From NCBI GenBank assembly GCA_965214955.1, contig CBDCCU010000009.1, positions 1,249,975-1,313,974 of the forward strand: a stretch of DNA of 64,000 bases, read 5' to 3'. Below, piece after piece: positions 46,705 to 55,435 of the stretch (position 1 is the stretch's first letter; the number at the start of each line of letters is the position of its first letter). Under the pieces are notes generated by a model that did no database searches, was not told the DNA's origin, and saw only the letters and a program-made list of their open reading frames with translations. The stretch is from Aliikangiella sp965214955. Lineage in GTDB: Bacteria; Pseudomonadota; Gammaproteobacteria; Enterobacterales; Kangiellaceae. A program made the position numbers and the translations under genes.

Positions 46705-48975
46705 GTGAGTATAAAGGCAATAAAGATAAAAAATTTGCTATCTTTTGAAGAGGTATCAATAAACGAATTCAAGGATATTAACTGTTTTATTGGTCAAAAT
46801 AACGTTGGAAAGACCAATTTACTAAAGTTATTAGAATATTTTTATGAAAAACTTGAGGGTAATAGTGTTTTACCGCCAAGTCTCAATTCCAATTACAGTG
46901 CATATGGGTCAATCACGATCGTTTACGATACTACGCGAATAAAAAGTATCGTAACCTCCAAAACTCCGAACAGCAAATTTCAAAAGCACATCTATAAAGT
47001 GCTTTTTTCGGGAGAGCCTTTAGGACCCTTTAAGTCTTTATTCTCTTCTCGTTCAAAATACAAAGGCAATGCTCGTTCTAGTTATGAGCTAACGCTCAGA
47101 ATAAATAAAAATGATTCTATTGAGTGGTCAACAAAGAGTAGCGAAATTAGGTCAGTTTTAAAGCATTTATACCCATTTTTCAGTATTCAAACAAGACACA
47201 TTGATTTATATGATTGGAATAAACTATGGACACTTATCAGTAAACTTAAATCATTTAATGTGGACCAGCTAAAAAGTGAAGATATTATTGATTATATCGA
47301 CAAATCAATATCTGATAAATCGAGATCATATGGGGATTTTATCGAAAAAGTTCAAAGGATCACCAGTACAACAAAATATAGTTATCATGACAAAATATTG
47401 AATTATGTAAAAGTTGGTCTAGAAGGACACACTTTCACAATAGAGGGCGAAGGGCTATCGCGTCAATCAGATGGAACTAATTCTCATAAATATTTGGAGC
47501 TATTTCTTGATCTACTTATATCGTTAACTAGGAGAGAGTATATTACACCTACAGTATATATTGACGAACCTGAGGTTGGCCTCCACCCAAAGCGAAATGA
47601 AGAACTGATATATAAACTTCACAGTATTTATAGCTTATATAAAAACACGAGTGGTGATAGAGTTGTTGGTAAATATAAGACACCTTACCCTAGAGTTTTA
47701 ATATCGACTCATTCGCCTAATATTGTTAAATATATTGTCAGGCTTTTTGATAAAAACCAACAGATTGTTCACTTTTCCAAAAAGAAAAGGGAATCCACAA
47801 AGCTAAACGTATTGAATTCTCAATATGATGATTCTCGTTTTCTTAATGTTTTTAGTGATAATGAAGCAAGACTGTTTTTTAGTCATTTTATATTATTTGT
47901 TGAGGGGGAAACTGAGCTTGAAATTTTTGGTAATCTGAAACTGTCTGAAAAATTCTCAGTGCTTAGAAAGATTGATGTGTACAGAACTAACGCTGTCACT
48001 TTGAAGTATGTGAATCCTTCCTATTCTAATTTGGCGATACCGTATCTAGTTTTATACGATGCTGATGTTCTAATCGATGTACATCTTAAAGAAGAAACGA
48101 TTACATATAAGAGTAAAAAAATTAACTTAAATACTCTTCATAGTCAGCTTCTTAGTACCTACTACGGCTCTGAAAAATATAAGCTAAAAAAAAGCATTGA
48201 AAATGAATTGAAACAAGTCGCTGGACAAAAGTCATTATGTGAAAAGAAGATCAGCTTCAAAATGTTTAAGTATGAAAGTTTTATAAAAAGACTAAATGCT
48301 AATGTTTTATCAGCCTACAAGACTAAATTGACACACACTACTATCGAAGGGTGTCTGATCAATAAAAGTAACCTATCATTGTTCCTTGATTGGTTGGAGT
48401 TTGAGATTACTCACTATGTGAACGTAGGAGGTAGTGGTGATATGAGCAATAAAATATCATCATTTCAAAAAAAATACAAAAAAGGGAAAAGTCTGGAATA
48501 TGTTTTTGAGAATCTATTTAGCTCAAATCAAATTGAAGGTGATTTATCAAAAGCTGACTTGAAATTTGTTAACAAATTAAAAAAGGATCACTGGAACGCG
48601 CTGAAAAAAGAGATTGATATGCACTGTGATTCTGACAGTGAAATATTACAGTTGTTTAGATTAATCTTTGATGGGAAAACAGACTCATTAGTAAGTGTAG
48701 AAATTGAATATAAGAAGAAACAGAGGCAGACGAAGATAGACAGTGATTTTCTTAAGTTTGCTACAGATGTAAAAAAGAATCGCCTGAAAAAATTAGAATA
48801 CCTGTTTGGAAAAACAAGTGGTTGGGCTACTAGATTTTTAAATTATAGTATTGACTATATTGAAGAAGACATTGTTAACAAGAGTGGAGGATATTTATCC
48901 TTCAACACAGAATTTGAAAAGTTATTTCCTGAATTATATGATATTATACAGGTCGCTTCTGATTCGATAGAATAG
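46705..48975 (+). CDS. Retron effector: OLD-family ATPase with TOPRIM domain (Eco8-like)
   Basis: A 756-aa ABC-type ATPase plus TOPRIM nuclease. Walker A is G30-QNNVGKT-37 and Walker B is VYIDEPEVGLHP with D287/E288. The H-loop follows in ISTHSPNIV. The TOPRIM domain has E400-G-E402-T-E404 and D452-x-D454. This is the OLD family and the effector type found with Eco8-class retrons. An RT gene follows 154 bp later. The GTG start has AGAGG eight bases upstream. Its last codons contribute the a1 arm of the candidate msr-msd RNA. The effector is expected to be held inactive by RT-msDNA until phage infection. Confidence 0.85.
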   Translation: MSIKAIKIKNLLSFEEVSINEFKDINCFIGQNNVGKTNLLKLLEYFYEKLEGNSVLPPSLNSNYSAYGSITIVYDTTRIKSIVTSKTPNSKFQKHIYKVLFSGEPLGPFKSLFSSRSKYKGNARSSYELTLRINKNDSIEWSTKSSEIRSVLKHLYPFFSIQTRHIDLYDWNKLWTLISKLKSFNVDQLKSEDIIDYIDKSISDKSRSYGDFIEKVQRITSTTKYSYHDKILNYVKVGLEGHTFTIEGEGLSRQSDGTNSHKYLELFLDLLISLTRREYITPTVYIDEPEVGLHPKRNEELIYKLHSIYSLYKNTSGDRVVGKYKTPYPRVLISTHSPNIVKYIVRLFDKNQQIVHFSKKKRESTKLNVLNSQYDDSRFLNVFSDNEARLFFSHFILFVEGETELEIFGNLKLSEKFSVLRKIDVYRTNAVTLKYVNPSYSNLAIPYLVLYDADVLIDVHLKEETITYKSKKINLNTLHSQLLSTYYGSEKYKLKKSIENELKQVAGQKSLCEKKISFKMFKYESFIKRLNANVLSAYKTKLTHTTIEGCLINKSNLSLFLDWLEFEITHYVNVGGSGDMSNKISSFQKKYKKGKSLEYVFENLFSSNQIEGDLSKADLKFVNKLKKDHWNALKKEIDMHCDSDSEILQLFRLIFDGKTDSLVSVEIEYKKKQRQTKIDSDFLKFATDVKKNRLKKLEYLFGKTSGWATRFLNYSIDYIEEDIVNKSGGYLSFNTEFEKLFPELYDIIQVASDSIE

Positions 48976-49128
48976 AGAACCTGATTATTTGCTTGAAAAT
49001 AATCAATGGGTTGTATGCTAGTCGTACCTGGCTCTGAATTTACTAACACCGTGGTAGCACTGTTCGACGTAATGCTTTTTAGCTCCACTGGCGTGAAAAA
49101 CGTTCATTAGTGTCGAATTGGAAGCGAT
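48952..49128 (+). ncRNA. Candidate retron msr-msd RNA
   Basis: The stretch between effector and RT. TCGCTTCTGATTCGA (48953-48967, inside the effector's 3' end) pairs fully with TCGAATTGGAAGCGA (49113-49127, just before the RT start), counting two G-U pairs; wobbles extend the duplex by a few more pairs. This is the a1/a2 duplex that defines retron RNAs. Inside it are a 9-bp hairpin TGATTATTT-GCTTGA-AAATAATCA (48982-49005), a weaker hairpin from ~49020, and a long interrupted hairpin (TTCGAC, TAATG, TTTTT, CAC and their complements) at 49063-49117 that would suit msd. The branching G cannot be chosen by eye. Confidence 0.75.
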
Positions 49129-49129
49129 A

Positions 49130-50269
49130 ATGACTCAACTAGAAAAATACAGATTCTATGATTGTATTGATAAAAATAATAAAGCAGTATTTAAGGCTAA
49201 TGGCATACCTGCTATAAAATCATCTGATGTTAAGCAGCTTAATATTGGACAAAAATACTTCTATAGCCTGGCTCACAACAATGCATACCAACTAATTCAT
49301 AAAAAATTAATTGACCGTGTTTTTTCGAAATTTGAGATAAATAATGCTGCAACAGCATTTCGTGAGAATAAATCCTATTTAAATTTTCTGGAGCCGCATC
49401 TTAGAGGGTACTATTTCTTAAGATTAGACCTGAGCAGCTTTTTTCACTCAATCTCAGTGGATTTGATGAGAGATAGTTTTTCCGATATTTTTAAAGAAAA
49501 ATTTGTTGATGATGTGGAAAAACAAAAAGTAGTCGATGGATTAATAAATTTAGTAACGTACAAAGTACCTAAAAAATCAAGCAATGAACGTTTTAGAGAT
49601 AAGGTGATTTTACCCATGGGCTTTAAAACATCGCCTATTATTTCTAATATTGTATTTAGGAAAGTTGACATTCTGATCCAAAAATATTGTTCGTCCAAAA
49701 ATATTTCATACTCTCGATATGCTGATGATATGTTGTTTTCTTCAGAAAAAAATTCGAAGTTTGTACATTCAGAATCTTTTAATAGAGAGGTTGAGTATTT
49801 GCTTTCGATGCATAAATTTAAACTCAATAAAAGGAAAACAATTAAAGCATGTCACACCATATCGCTAAACGGATATGTAGTTGAAAGTAAGGATATTGAA
49901 GGTCACGCAGGAAATTTAAGAATATCGAATAAGAAAACAAAAATTATTGAGAAATTAAACCAGAAGTTGCTTAAAGCAAAAAAAGAAAACAAAGTTGATG
50001 AGTCCGTACTAAAAATTCTAAATGAACTATTCAAGTTCAGCAAAAAGAAGCACAGAATGCATAATGACTCATCGCCTGAATTCATCGATATGTATCTTAA
50101 ACACCAGTTACTCAATAAGATAAATGGCTATCGTTCATACCTAATTAGTCTTATTCAATTTGATAAAAAATATAAATGTATAAATGCTGAAGCAATAAAT
50201 AAATACAACACCATAATTGACGAGTTGAGCAGTCATGCAGATCGTTTATCTAAGCGTTGGCACTACTAA
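49130..50269 (+). CDS. Retron reverse transcriptase
   Basis: A 379-aa reverse transcriptase with the retron fingers-palm: FLRLDLSSFFHSI, LPMGFKTSPIISNIVF, and the catalytic Y197-ADD in SRYADDMLFSS. HNNAYQLIH near residue 50 is the retron-type region X, and HTISLNGYVV stands where region Y (VTG) is usual. It makes msDNA from the adjacent RNA. I chose ATG 49130, preceded by GGAAG; TTG 49118 lies inside the a2 arm. Paired with the OLD-type effector upstream, this is an Eco8-like anti-phage retron. It ends just before a transposase-element end. Confidence 0.9.
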   Translation: MTQLEKYRFYDCIDKNNKAVFKANGIPAIKSSDVKQLNIGQKYFYSLAHNNAYQLIHKKLIDRVFSKFEINNAATAFRENKSYLNFLEPHLRGYYFLRLDLSSFFHSISVDLMRDSFSDIFKEKFVDDVEKQKVVDGLINLVTYKVPKKSSNERFRDKVILPMGFKTSPIISNIVFRKVDILIQKYCSSKNISYSRYADDMLFSSEKNSKFVHSESFNREVEYLLSMHKFKLNKRKTIKACHTISLNGYVVESKDIEGHAGNLRISNKKTKIIEKLNQKLLKAKKENKVDESVLKILNELFKFSKKKHRMHNDSSPEFIDMYLKHQLLNKINGYRSYLISLIQFDKKYKCINAEAINKYNTIIDELSSHADRLSKRWHY

Positions 50270-50355
50270 ATTAGCAGAACATGATATTTCAAATTGATTA
50301 TAAAAAATAAAAGATGGAATCAATGGGGTCAGAGCATTTGATTTGTGACTTTTTC

Positions 50356-51449
50356 CTGAATTCAACACCAAAGTGCACCATAGAGATTAGAACATAACGA
50401 CATCAGCTGTTAGTGTTTGGTTTGCAGACTAAACATTAATAGAGAGGTCGTTATGTCCTATAGCCATATTACACAAAGAGAAAGATATGTCATCTTTCAT
50501 TTATATATTTCAGGTTACAGTTTTCGGGAAATTGGTCGTCGTTTATTGCGTTCACACTCAACCATTTCAAGAGAAATAAAAAGAAACCAGAACAAATTAT
50601 CAAAATACCATTATAGCTTTTCTCACCGCTATTGCATTGCCCGAAAAAAACTAGCAAGGCACCAAAGGTGCTTAAATAATAAAAAGCTTGTTCGTTATGT
50701 TATTGCACGACTCAAGAAAAATTGGTCGCCTCAGCAAATATCAAATCGACTGAAACTCAAGTATGCTGATAATTTAAATATGCGAGTCAGTACTGAAACA
50801 ATATATCAATGGGTTTATCAACAAAAAATAGCACTTCCCCAGTCATTTCAGTGCTTAAGAGCACAAAGAGCCAAGCGTAAAAAGCGTCGTAAAAGCAAGA
50901 ATGATTCAGGGGTAATTGCCGCGCGTAAAATGATAAATACTCGCCCTTTGGCTGTTGCTGGTAAGCGACGTTATGGGGATTGGGAGGGCGACACTATCAT
51001 TGGTCAACAAGGAACAGGGGCTATTGTGACTCATGTGGAAAGGAAAAGCTTATATCTCATTGCAGGCAAGTTACCGAGCAAACATGCCAAGCCATTATCA
51101 AAAGTAACCGCTCAGAAGTTTAGGAAAATTCCTAAATATTTAAGAAAAACATTAACGGTTGATAATGGTAGTGAATTTGCTGATTTTAAAACGATTGAGA
51201 AAAAGTCAAAGATTGATGTTTATTTTGCAGAGCCTTATTCACCATGGCAAAGAGGGTGTAATGAAAATATCAATGGATTATTAAGGCAATATTTTCCTAA
51301 AGGGAGTGATTTTACAAATTATAGTGATAAAGATGTTGAAATTGCGGTAAGAGAAATCAATAATCGACCAAGGAAAACTTTAAACTACCGAACACCTGCT
51401 GAAGTGATGCGTGATGTAAGAAAACGGTGCGCTTTGGAGTAGAATTCAG
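50356..51449. mobile_element. IS30-family insertion sequence
   Basis: About 1.09 kb. The inverted ends, 24 bp at 50356-50379 and 51426-51449, match at 21 of 24 positions and begin CTGAATTC. They enclose one transposase gene, whose stop lies in the right end. I see no clear target duplication. Inserted 12 bp inside the left end of the REP-type element. Confidence 0.85.
50453..51442 (+). CDS. IS30-family transposase
   Basis: A 329-aa DDE transposase. An N-terminal helix-turn-helix (SYSHITQRERYVIFHLYISG, then GRRLLRSHSTISREIKRN) is followed by the DDE catalytic domain with GDWEGDTIIG, VDNGSEF and NENINGLLRQYFPKG. I use ATG 50453 because GAGAGG lies six bases upstream; the longer frame from 50417 begins outside the family's usual start. 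Appears intact. Confidence 0.92.
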   Translation: MSYSHITQRERYVIFHLYISGYSFREIGRRLLRSHSTISREIKRNQNKLSKYHYSFSHRYCIARKKLARHQRCLNNKKLVRYVIARLKKNWSPQQISNRLKLKYADNLNMRVSTETIYQWVYQQKIALPQSFQCLRAQRAKRKKRRKSKNDSGVIAARKMINTRPLAVAGKRRYGDWEGDTIIGQQGTGAIVTHVERKSLYLIAGKLPSKHAKPLSKVTAQKFRKIPKYLRKTLTVDNGSEFADFKTIEKKSKIDVYFAEPYSPWQRGCNENINGLLRQYFPKGSDFTNYSDKDVEIAVREINNRPRKTLNYRTPAEVMRDVRKRCALE

Positions 51450-51499
51450 CTTTTGGTCTATATTTAGCTTAAGTTAATTTTAATGCTTGAACCTTTACT

Positions 51500-52216
51500 A
51501 TGGCTCGTTTACCCAGGCTTGATTTACCCAATATGCCTCAGCATATCATCCAGCGAGGCAACAACAAAGAGCCATGCTTTTTTGAAGAGCAAGACTACAA
51601 AGTTTATTTATCAAAACTCAATGAATTTGCAAAACTCAATCAAGTATCAGTTCATGCCTTTGTATTAATGACTAACCATGTGCATTTGTTAGTTACAGCA
51701 AGTCATGAAGGCGGAGTTAGTAAACTAATGCAAATGCTAGGTAGTTACTATGTTCGATATATCAATAAAAAATATGAACGTACTGGCACTTTATGGGAAG
51801 GTCGTTATAAATCGACCTTAGTTGATAGTGAGCAATCTCTATTAACGGTTAGCCGATATATTGAGTTAAATCCCGAAAGGGCAAATATGGTTGAATTGCC
51901 AGCTGAATATCCTTGGTCGAGCTTTAGAAAGAATGCTTTAGGCGTACCAATTGAATTAATCACACCACATATAACCTATAAACGACTAGCAAAAACAGAT
52001 AAACTTAGGCAAAAGTATTATTTAGCTTTATTTGAAACTGAGTTGACTGATACGACTTTAGAGTCGATAAGAAGCTCAGTGAATAAGTCGTGGGTATTAG
52101 GCAGTAAAAAGTTTTGTAGTAAGATAGAGAAAGTGACTGGTAGAGCCGTTAAGCCAAAGGAGCGTGGTGGTGATAGGAAGTCGAAGGCTTACAAATTGAA
52201 AAATCAAATACTCTGA
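51500..52216 (+). CDS. REP-associated tyrosine transposase (RAYT)
   Basis: A 238-aa Y1-type single-strand transposase. It begins MARLPRLDLPNMPQHIIQRG, has the HUH motif HVH in MTNHVHLLVT, WEGRYKSTLVDSEQSLL and the catalytic Tyr in VSRYIELNPERANM, and ends KPKERGGDRKSKAYKLKNQIL in the right terminal repeat. RAYTs mobilise short hairpin repeats. Its start is now ~50 bp behind the IS30 right end, so its native promoter has been displaced. Confidence 0.92.
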   Translation: MARLPRLDLPNMPQHIIQRGNNKEPCFFEEQDYKVYLSKLNEFAKLNQVSVHAFVLMTNHVHLLVTASHEGGVSKLMQMLGSYYVRYINKKYERTGTLWEGRYKSTLVDSEQSLLTVSRYIELNPERANMVELPAEYPWSSFRKNALGVPIELITPHITYKRLAKTDKLRQKYYLALFETELTDTTLESIRSSVNKSWVLGSKKFCSKIEKVTGRAVKPKERGGDRKSKAYKLKNQIL

Positions 52217-52218
52217 CC

Positions 52219-52632
52219 CTATTGATTTATTAATGGCCACTCATTGGTGGGAGATGAAATTACTTCAGGTCCATCAGGTAAATTCTCAATAAGCGACTTA
52301 GGAAAGTGCTCTACCATTTCATTTCTTGAATGAACAAACTCTAAATCAGGTCCAAAGAAGCAAGTGTTTTCGAATTGCAATAAGTCGTAGATAACATATG
52401 GTAATTTTTCATGTGTTGTCGGACGGCTAAATGTTATCCCACTAACTCCTGACTCTTCGTCTCCATGTAGTAAAGCGTGATCACAAATATCCCCTACAGA
52501 AGATATAAATTCAAAACCGAAGTTTCCTTCTTCTACTCTTCCGTATTGAGATAAAACATCAACGAATTCCTTAAAAGGAATTTCTGATGAGTCGCCTCTC
52601 TCAAATTTCTGAATAAAAATTTCGTACCCCAT
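52219..52632 (-). CDS. Integron cassette gene, unknown function
   Basis: A 137-aa acidic soluble protein with no family I recognise. It starts 18 bp after an attC site on the same strand, the normal position of a cassette gene. The last codons (WPLINQ and stop) use the right end of the neighbouring transposase element. That insertion probably replaced the original C-terminus and removed the cassette's own attC. Confidence 0.6.
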   Translation of the reverse strand: MGYEIFIQKFERGDSSEIPFKEFVDVLSQYGRVEEGNFGFEFISSVGDICDHALLHGDEESGVSGITFSRPTTHEKLPYVIYDLLQFENTCFFGPDLEFVHSRNEMVEHFPKSLIENLPDGPEVISSPTNEWPLINQ

Positions 52633-52647
52633 TTCCTTCCTCTAACT

Positions 52648-52705
52648 TATAACGCCTCAAACACCGGCGCAGTTTACTGCGTCCGCGTGCTTTGACTTGT
52701 TAGCA
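52648..52705 (-). other. attC recombination site (integron cassette)
   Basis: TAAC-GCC-TCAAA at 52650-52661 is matched by TTTGA-CTT-GTTA at 52691-52702, giving the outer R and L boxes. The centre holds a CGCAG-TTTA-CTGCG hairpin. At about 57 bp it is near the minimum attC size. The stop codon of one cassette gene lies inside it and the next gene starts 18 bp beyond, as usual in arrays. Confidence 0.75.
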
Positions 52706-53330
52706 TTTTTGCCATGCGCTCTAGATCATTCGCAACATCGTTGAAACCAAAATAGTTTGTTGGATGCTCATATGCGGAGTCACTATGGCGTTCTGCCGGC
52801 TCATAGTCTGGTAATCGAGATCTCAATTCGTCTCTAAGCATCATTGCATCCACTCTGAATCTACGATCATACTCTGCGTTTCTTTCATTGCTTAAACGCA
52901 TTAATTCGTTTGTTTGCCTTTCCCAGTCTTTATTTCGCTCTTCCTCGGAAATCTCTGACGAGTTAGTACGAGAAGACATCATATTTCGGTCATCTTCGCG
53001 TTTGTACCTTTCAATAAAATCTCTTAGATTTTTTACAACATCCAATGATTTTTCTTTTAGCGCGACCTCATCTGAATCAACTACTACCTGGACTTTTTCA
53101 TCATACTTTATAGCCCTATCTTTGTATGATTCAGCCTGCTCGGTTTTAAGAAGCAAGCGCTCCTTCAATGTTTCGTTTGCAGCTTTAAGTTGATCAATTA
53201 CGGCTGTAAACCTCCACCTTGCTGCAAAATAAGCGATCCCGAACATCAAAACAGCCAGTATCAGAAAAGCGTACGGGGCTTGTGAGATCACAGCCCATTC
53301 CTTTGAGATATATTCTAAAAGTTTCTCCAT
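52674..53330 (-). CDS. Integron cassette gene, membrane-anchored coiled-coil protein
   Basis: A 218-aa protein with one N-terminal transmembrane helix (PYAFLILAVLMFGIAYFA) followed by a long charged coiled coil (~45-165) and a variable C-terminus. No catalytic motif; function unknown. Its stop codon falls in the attC at 52648-52705. Upstream, GTTAGCA on the minus strand at 53347-53353 resembles an integron core site and may be the junction with attI. It is thus probably the first cassette. Confidence 0.6.
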   Translation of the reverse strand: MEKLLEYISKEWAVISQAPYAFLILAVLMFGIAYFAARWRFTAVIDQLKAANETLKERLLLKTEQAESYKDRAIKYDEKVQVVVDSDEVALKEKSLDVVKNLRDFIERYKREDDRNMMSSRTNSSEISEEERNKDWERQTNELMRLSNERNAEYDRRFRVDAMMLRDELRSRLPDYEPAERHSDSAYEHPTNYFGFNDVANDLERMAKMLTSQSTRTQ

Positions 53331-53612
53331 TCTTGATCCTTGTGGATGCTAACAGCTTATTATATTCAGCAAACGCCATGAATGTTCGTGAAAGTGCGCT
53401 TGTAGAATTATTTGTGAATTGAATCAACAGGTTACAGGAGTCCTTCTAACTTTCCAAGCGTTGTTAATTAGTTTTACTGCATATAATTACAAAACCTTAA
53501 ATATATAATCATTTAAATCAGTTAGTTACAGAGTGCAATGCGTATTAATTACGAAAAACTTGATTTTAACTACTTGTATAACTAGTATTAAGTTGTATCC
53601 AAGGAGGAGGTT

Positions 53613-53939
53613 ATGGCTCAATCTAAGTTTATGTGGCAAGTTAGATCAACAATTCGCGCAAGGCAATACTCATATCAAACAGAGAAAACTTATGTTTATT
53701 GGATTAAGTATTTCATCCATTTTTTTGACTTAAGACACCCGAAAGACATGGGGATTAAAGAAGTAAATATTTTCCTTACCTACTTGGCTGTTGAAAAGAA
53801 AGTTGCTCCGGCAACACAAAATCAGGCTCTATGTGCGCTTGTTTTTTTGTATAAACGAGTACTGGAAACACCTTTAGGTGAGGATTCTATTGACGCAGTG
53901 AGAAAAATAAGGGGTCGTGTACGTTTTACTATAAAATAA
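53613..53939 (+). pseudogene. Truncated integron integrase
   Basis: The first ~97 residues match the N-terminal SAM-like domain of integron integrases: FMWQVRSTIRARQYSYQTEK, YWIKYFIHFFDLRHPKDMG, FLTYLAVEKKVAPATQNQAL, then CALVFLYKRVLETPLGE. The catalytic domain is absent; the frame runs into the 28-bp repeats at 53909-53965 and ends RGRVRFTIK. A strong AAGGAGGAGG precedes the ATG. It is divergent from the cassettes, the normal integron layout, so this is the remnant of a once-working integron. Confidence 0.8.
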
Positions 53940-53965
53940 GGGGGCGTGTACGTTTTACTATAAAT
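53909..53965 (+). repeat. Two 28-bp direct repeats truncating the integrase
   Basis: Units at 53909-53937 and 53938-53965 share GTGTACGTTTTACTATAAA. The integrase frame ends in the first. After them, 53967-54072 is open (FFSSYKKAHPFVEILRAG, then IHHEVQKDFDG and stop), perhaps the tail of another lost gene that I cannot name. The repeats may be ends of a mobile element. Confidence 0.55.
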
Positions 53966-54123
53966 AAGCTTACAAAAGGCATTCTTCTCGTCATATAAAA
54001 AAGCTCACCCATTTGTAGAAATCTTAAGAGCAGGCATTCATCACGAAGTACAAAAAGACTTTGATGGCTAAGTTAAATGGAAGGCTCAACAGGTGGTTTT
54101 TAATGTTTTTGGTTGACATATAA

Positions 54124-54148
54124 CAAAAAAAAGAGCCGCTAAGCTCTT
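54124..54148 (-). terminator. Rho-independent terminator of ssrA
   Basis: On the minus strand AAGAGC-TTAGCG-GCTCTT is followed by a run of T. It lies 19 bases beyond the tmRNA CCA end. Confidence 0.8.
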
Positions 54149-54166
54149 GATTTTGTTTTGGTTTTT

Positions 54167-54512
54167 TGGTGGAGGCGGCGGGAATCGAACCCGCGTCCGA
54201 AAATCCTCTACTCTTGGTACTACATGCTTAGTTAGTCTACAAGTTAACCCTCAACTTTTCCGACTAACAGGAGGTCGAGGGCGAGTTTGCTTAAGTTTAA
54301 CGCTTGGGGGGCAAACACCCTTACACGCGAGTCTCCGTAAGTGACTGTTATTTCCCTACCGGTGACGCTCGGGAGTAACAGTTAGCCTTAAGCGGCTAAA
54401 GCGTAGTTGTCGTCGTTTGCAACTATAGATTTCAGCTAGTGGGTACGAGGTTCGCTGACACCTCGACATGCACCTTGAGTTTTGTAATCCCCGTCGAAGC
54501 CAGGTCGCCCCC
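54167..54512 (-). ncRNA. ssrA: tmRNA
   Basis: About 346 nt on the minus strand. The 5' GGGGGCG pairs with the 3' CGCCTCC before ACCA, and a T arm (GCGGG-TTCGATT-CCCGC) completes the tRNA-like domain. The tag reading frame at 54388-54420 encodes ANDDNYALAA and a stop, with resume codon GCA. With SmpB (encoded 3 kb away) it rescues stalled ribosomes. ssrA 3' ends are common island targets, and the accessory block at 43.8-54.1 kb lies on that side, but I see no second copy of the 3' end in the window. Confidence 0.97.
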
Positions 54513-54641
54513 AATATTGTGGCTCTGTACTTTGGGTATAAATTTAACACTCGAAAGCAATATGAAATTATGCCACACTTAGTGAAGTTAACAAATGGAT
54601 TATGCAAAAAAGCCTTAAATTAATTGTTAAAAAATAAAATT

Positions 54642-55418
54642 ATGGAATCATCAAATCACAATTCTATTCAGTTTGCGCAAGTAACCGATGTTGGCTGTGT
54701 TCGCGATTTAAATGAAGATTCGCTATTTTGTGGCGATAATCTTTGGTTGGTTGCTGATGGAATGGGAGGACATGCCTGTGGTGAGGTGGCTAGCCAAATT
54801 GCAGTGCAGGTTATTTCATCACACTTTGCTAAAAATGGTGATTTGGCAGAGGCTATTCAGCAAGCGCATCACCAGATTGTTAAAGCTGGAAAAGATGGTA
54901 CTGGACAGTCGGGAATGGGAACAACCATTGTTGGCTTAAATAATAATGATAAAAAGGCAACAATTGCTTGGGTTGGAGATAGCCGAGCTTATCTTTGGGA
55001 TCAAAAAAACAAAACTATTACTCAGCTAACCGAAGATCACTCACTCATTGTTCGGTTAATTAACGCGGGGCTTATTTCTAAAGAAGAAGCTAAAAAACAC
55101 CCCCAGCGTCATATGATCACTCAATGTTTAGGCTCTGTTGAAATTGAAAATATTACGGTTGATAGCATTTCATTTGAGTGGAAAGCGGAGCAGTCTATTC
55201 TTTTGTGTAGTGACGGGCTTAGTGATGATGTTTCTGAGCTTGAGTTTATTGAGCAACTTTCCAAACCTAATACATTAAATGAAAAATTATTATCTCTTGT
55301 TGAGCTAGCTAAATCGAAAGGAGGTAAAGATAACATTAGTGTGATTATGGTAGATTCGCCAATAAAGCCAGCCGTTTCTATTATTGATAAATTAGTTTCA
55401 ATTTTTAAAAGGAGTTAG
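54642..55418 (+). CDS. PP2C-family serine/threonine phosphatase
   Basis: A 258-aa PPM/PP2C phosphatase. Metal-binding motifs: DLNEDSLF, WLVADGMGGHACGE, GMGTTIVGL, WVGDSRAYLW, SDGLSDDV and GGKDNISVIMV. It dephosphorylates Ser/Thr proteins. I chose ATG 54642 over TTG 54624, although the ribosome site is weak. Followed by an FHA protein and a membrane protein on the same strand. No Ser/Thr kinase gene is in the window. Confidence 0.93.
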   Translation: MESSNHNSIQFAQVTDVGCVRDLNEDSLFCGDNLWLVADGMGGHACGEVASQIAVQVISSHFAKNGDLAEAIQQAHHQIVKAGKDGTGQSGMGTTIVGLNNNDKKATIAWVGDSRAYLWDQKNKTITQLTEDHSLIVRLINAGLISKEEAKKHPQRHMITQCLGSVEIENITVDSISFEWKAEQSILLCSDGLSDDVSELEFIEQLSKPNTLNEKLLSLVELAKSKGGKDNISVIMVDSPIKPAVSIIDKLVSIFKRS

Positions 55419-55435
55419 GTTTAAGTGAGGGCGGT

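Larger units (their letters stand above)
50318..52226. mobile_element. REP-associated transposase element, interrupted by IS30
   Basis: The 27-bp ends at 50318-50344 and 52200-52226 are inverted copies (core GGGTCAGAG against CTCTGACCC, flanked by AATCAAT/ATTGATT). They enclose the transposase gene at 51500-52216, whose stop codon lies in the right end. An IS30 element splits the left part. Relics of the same ends are at 8336, 46076 and 46387. Confidence 0.75.

Noticed and set aside
49063..49117. Long hairpin before the RT as a transcription terminator
   Set aside because: The stem is interrupted, no T-run follows, and it lies within the a1/a2-closed retron RNA.
54167..54200. ssrA 3' end as the attachment site of the 43.8-54.1 kb block
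   Set aside because: No second copy of the ssrA 3' end was seen in the window, so island limits there cannot be set.
54147..54607. Open frames on both strands over the tmRNA
   Set aside because: The whole stretch is explained by ssrA structure and tag; the frames are chance.
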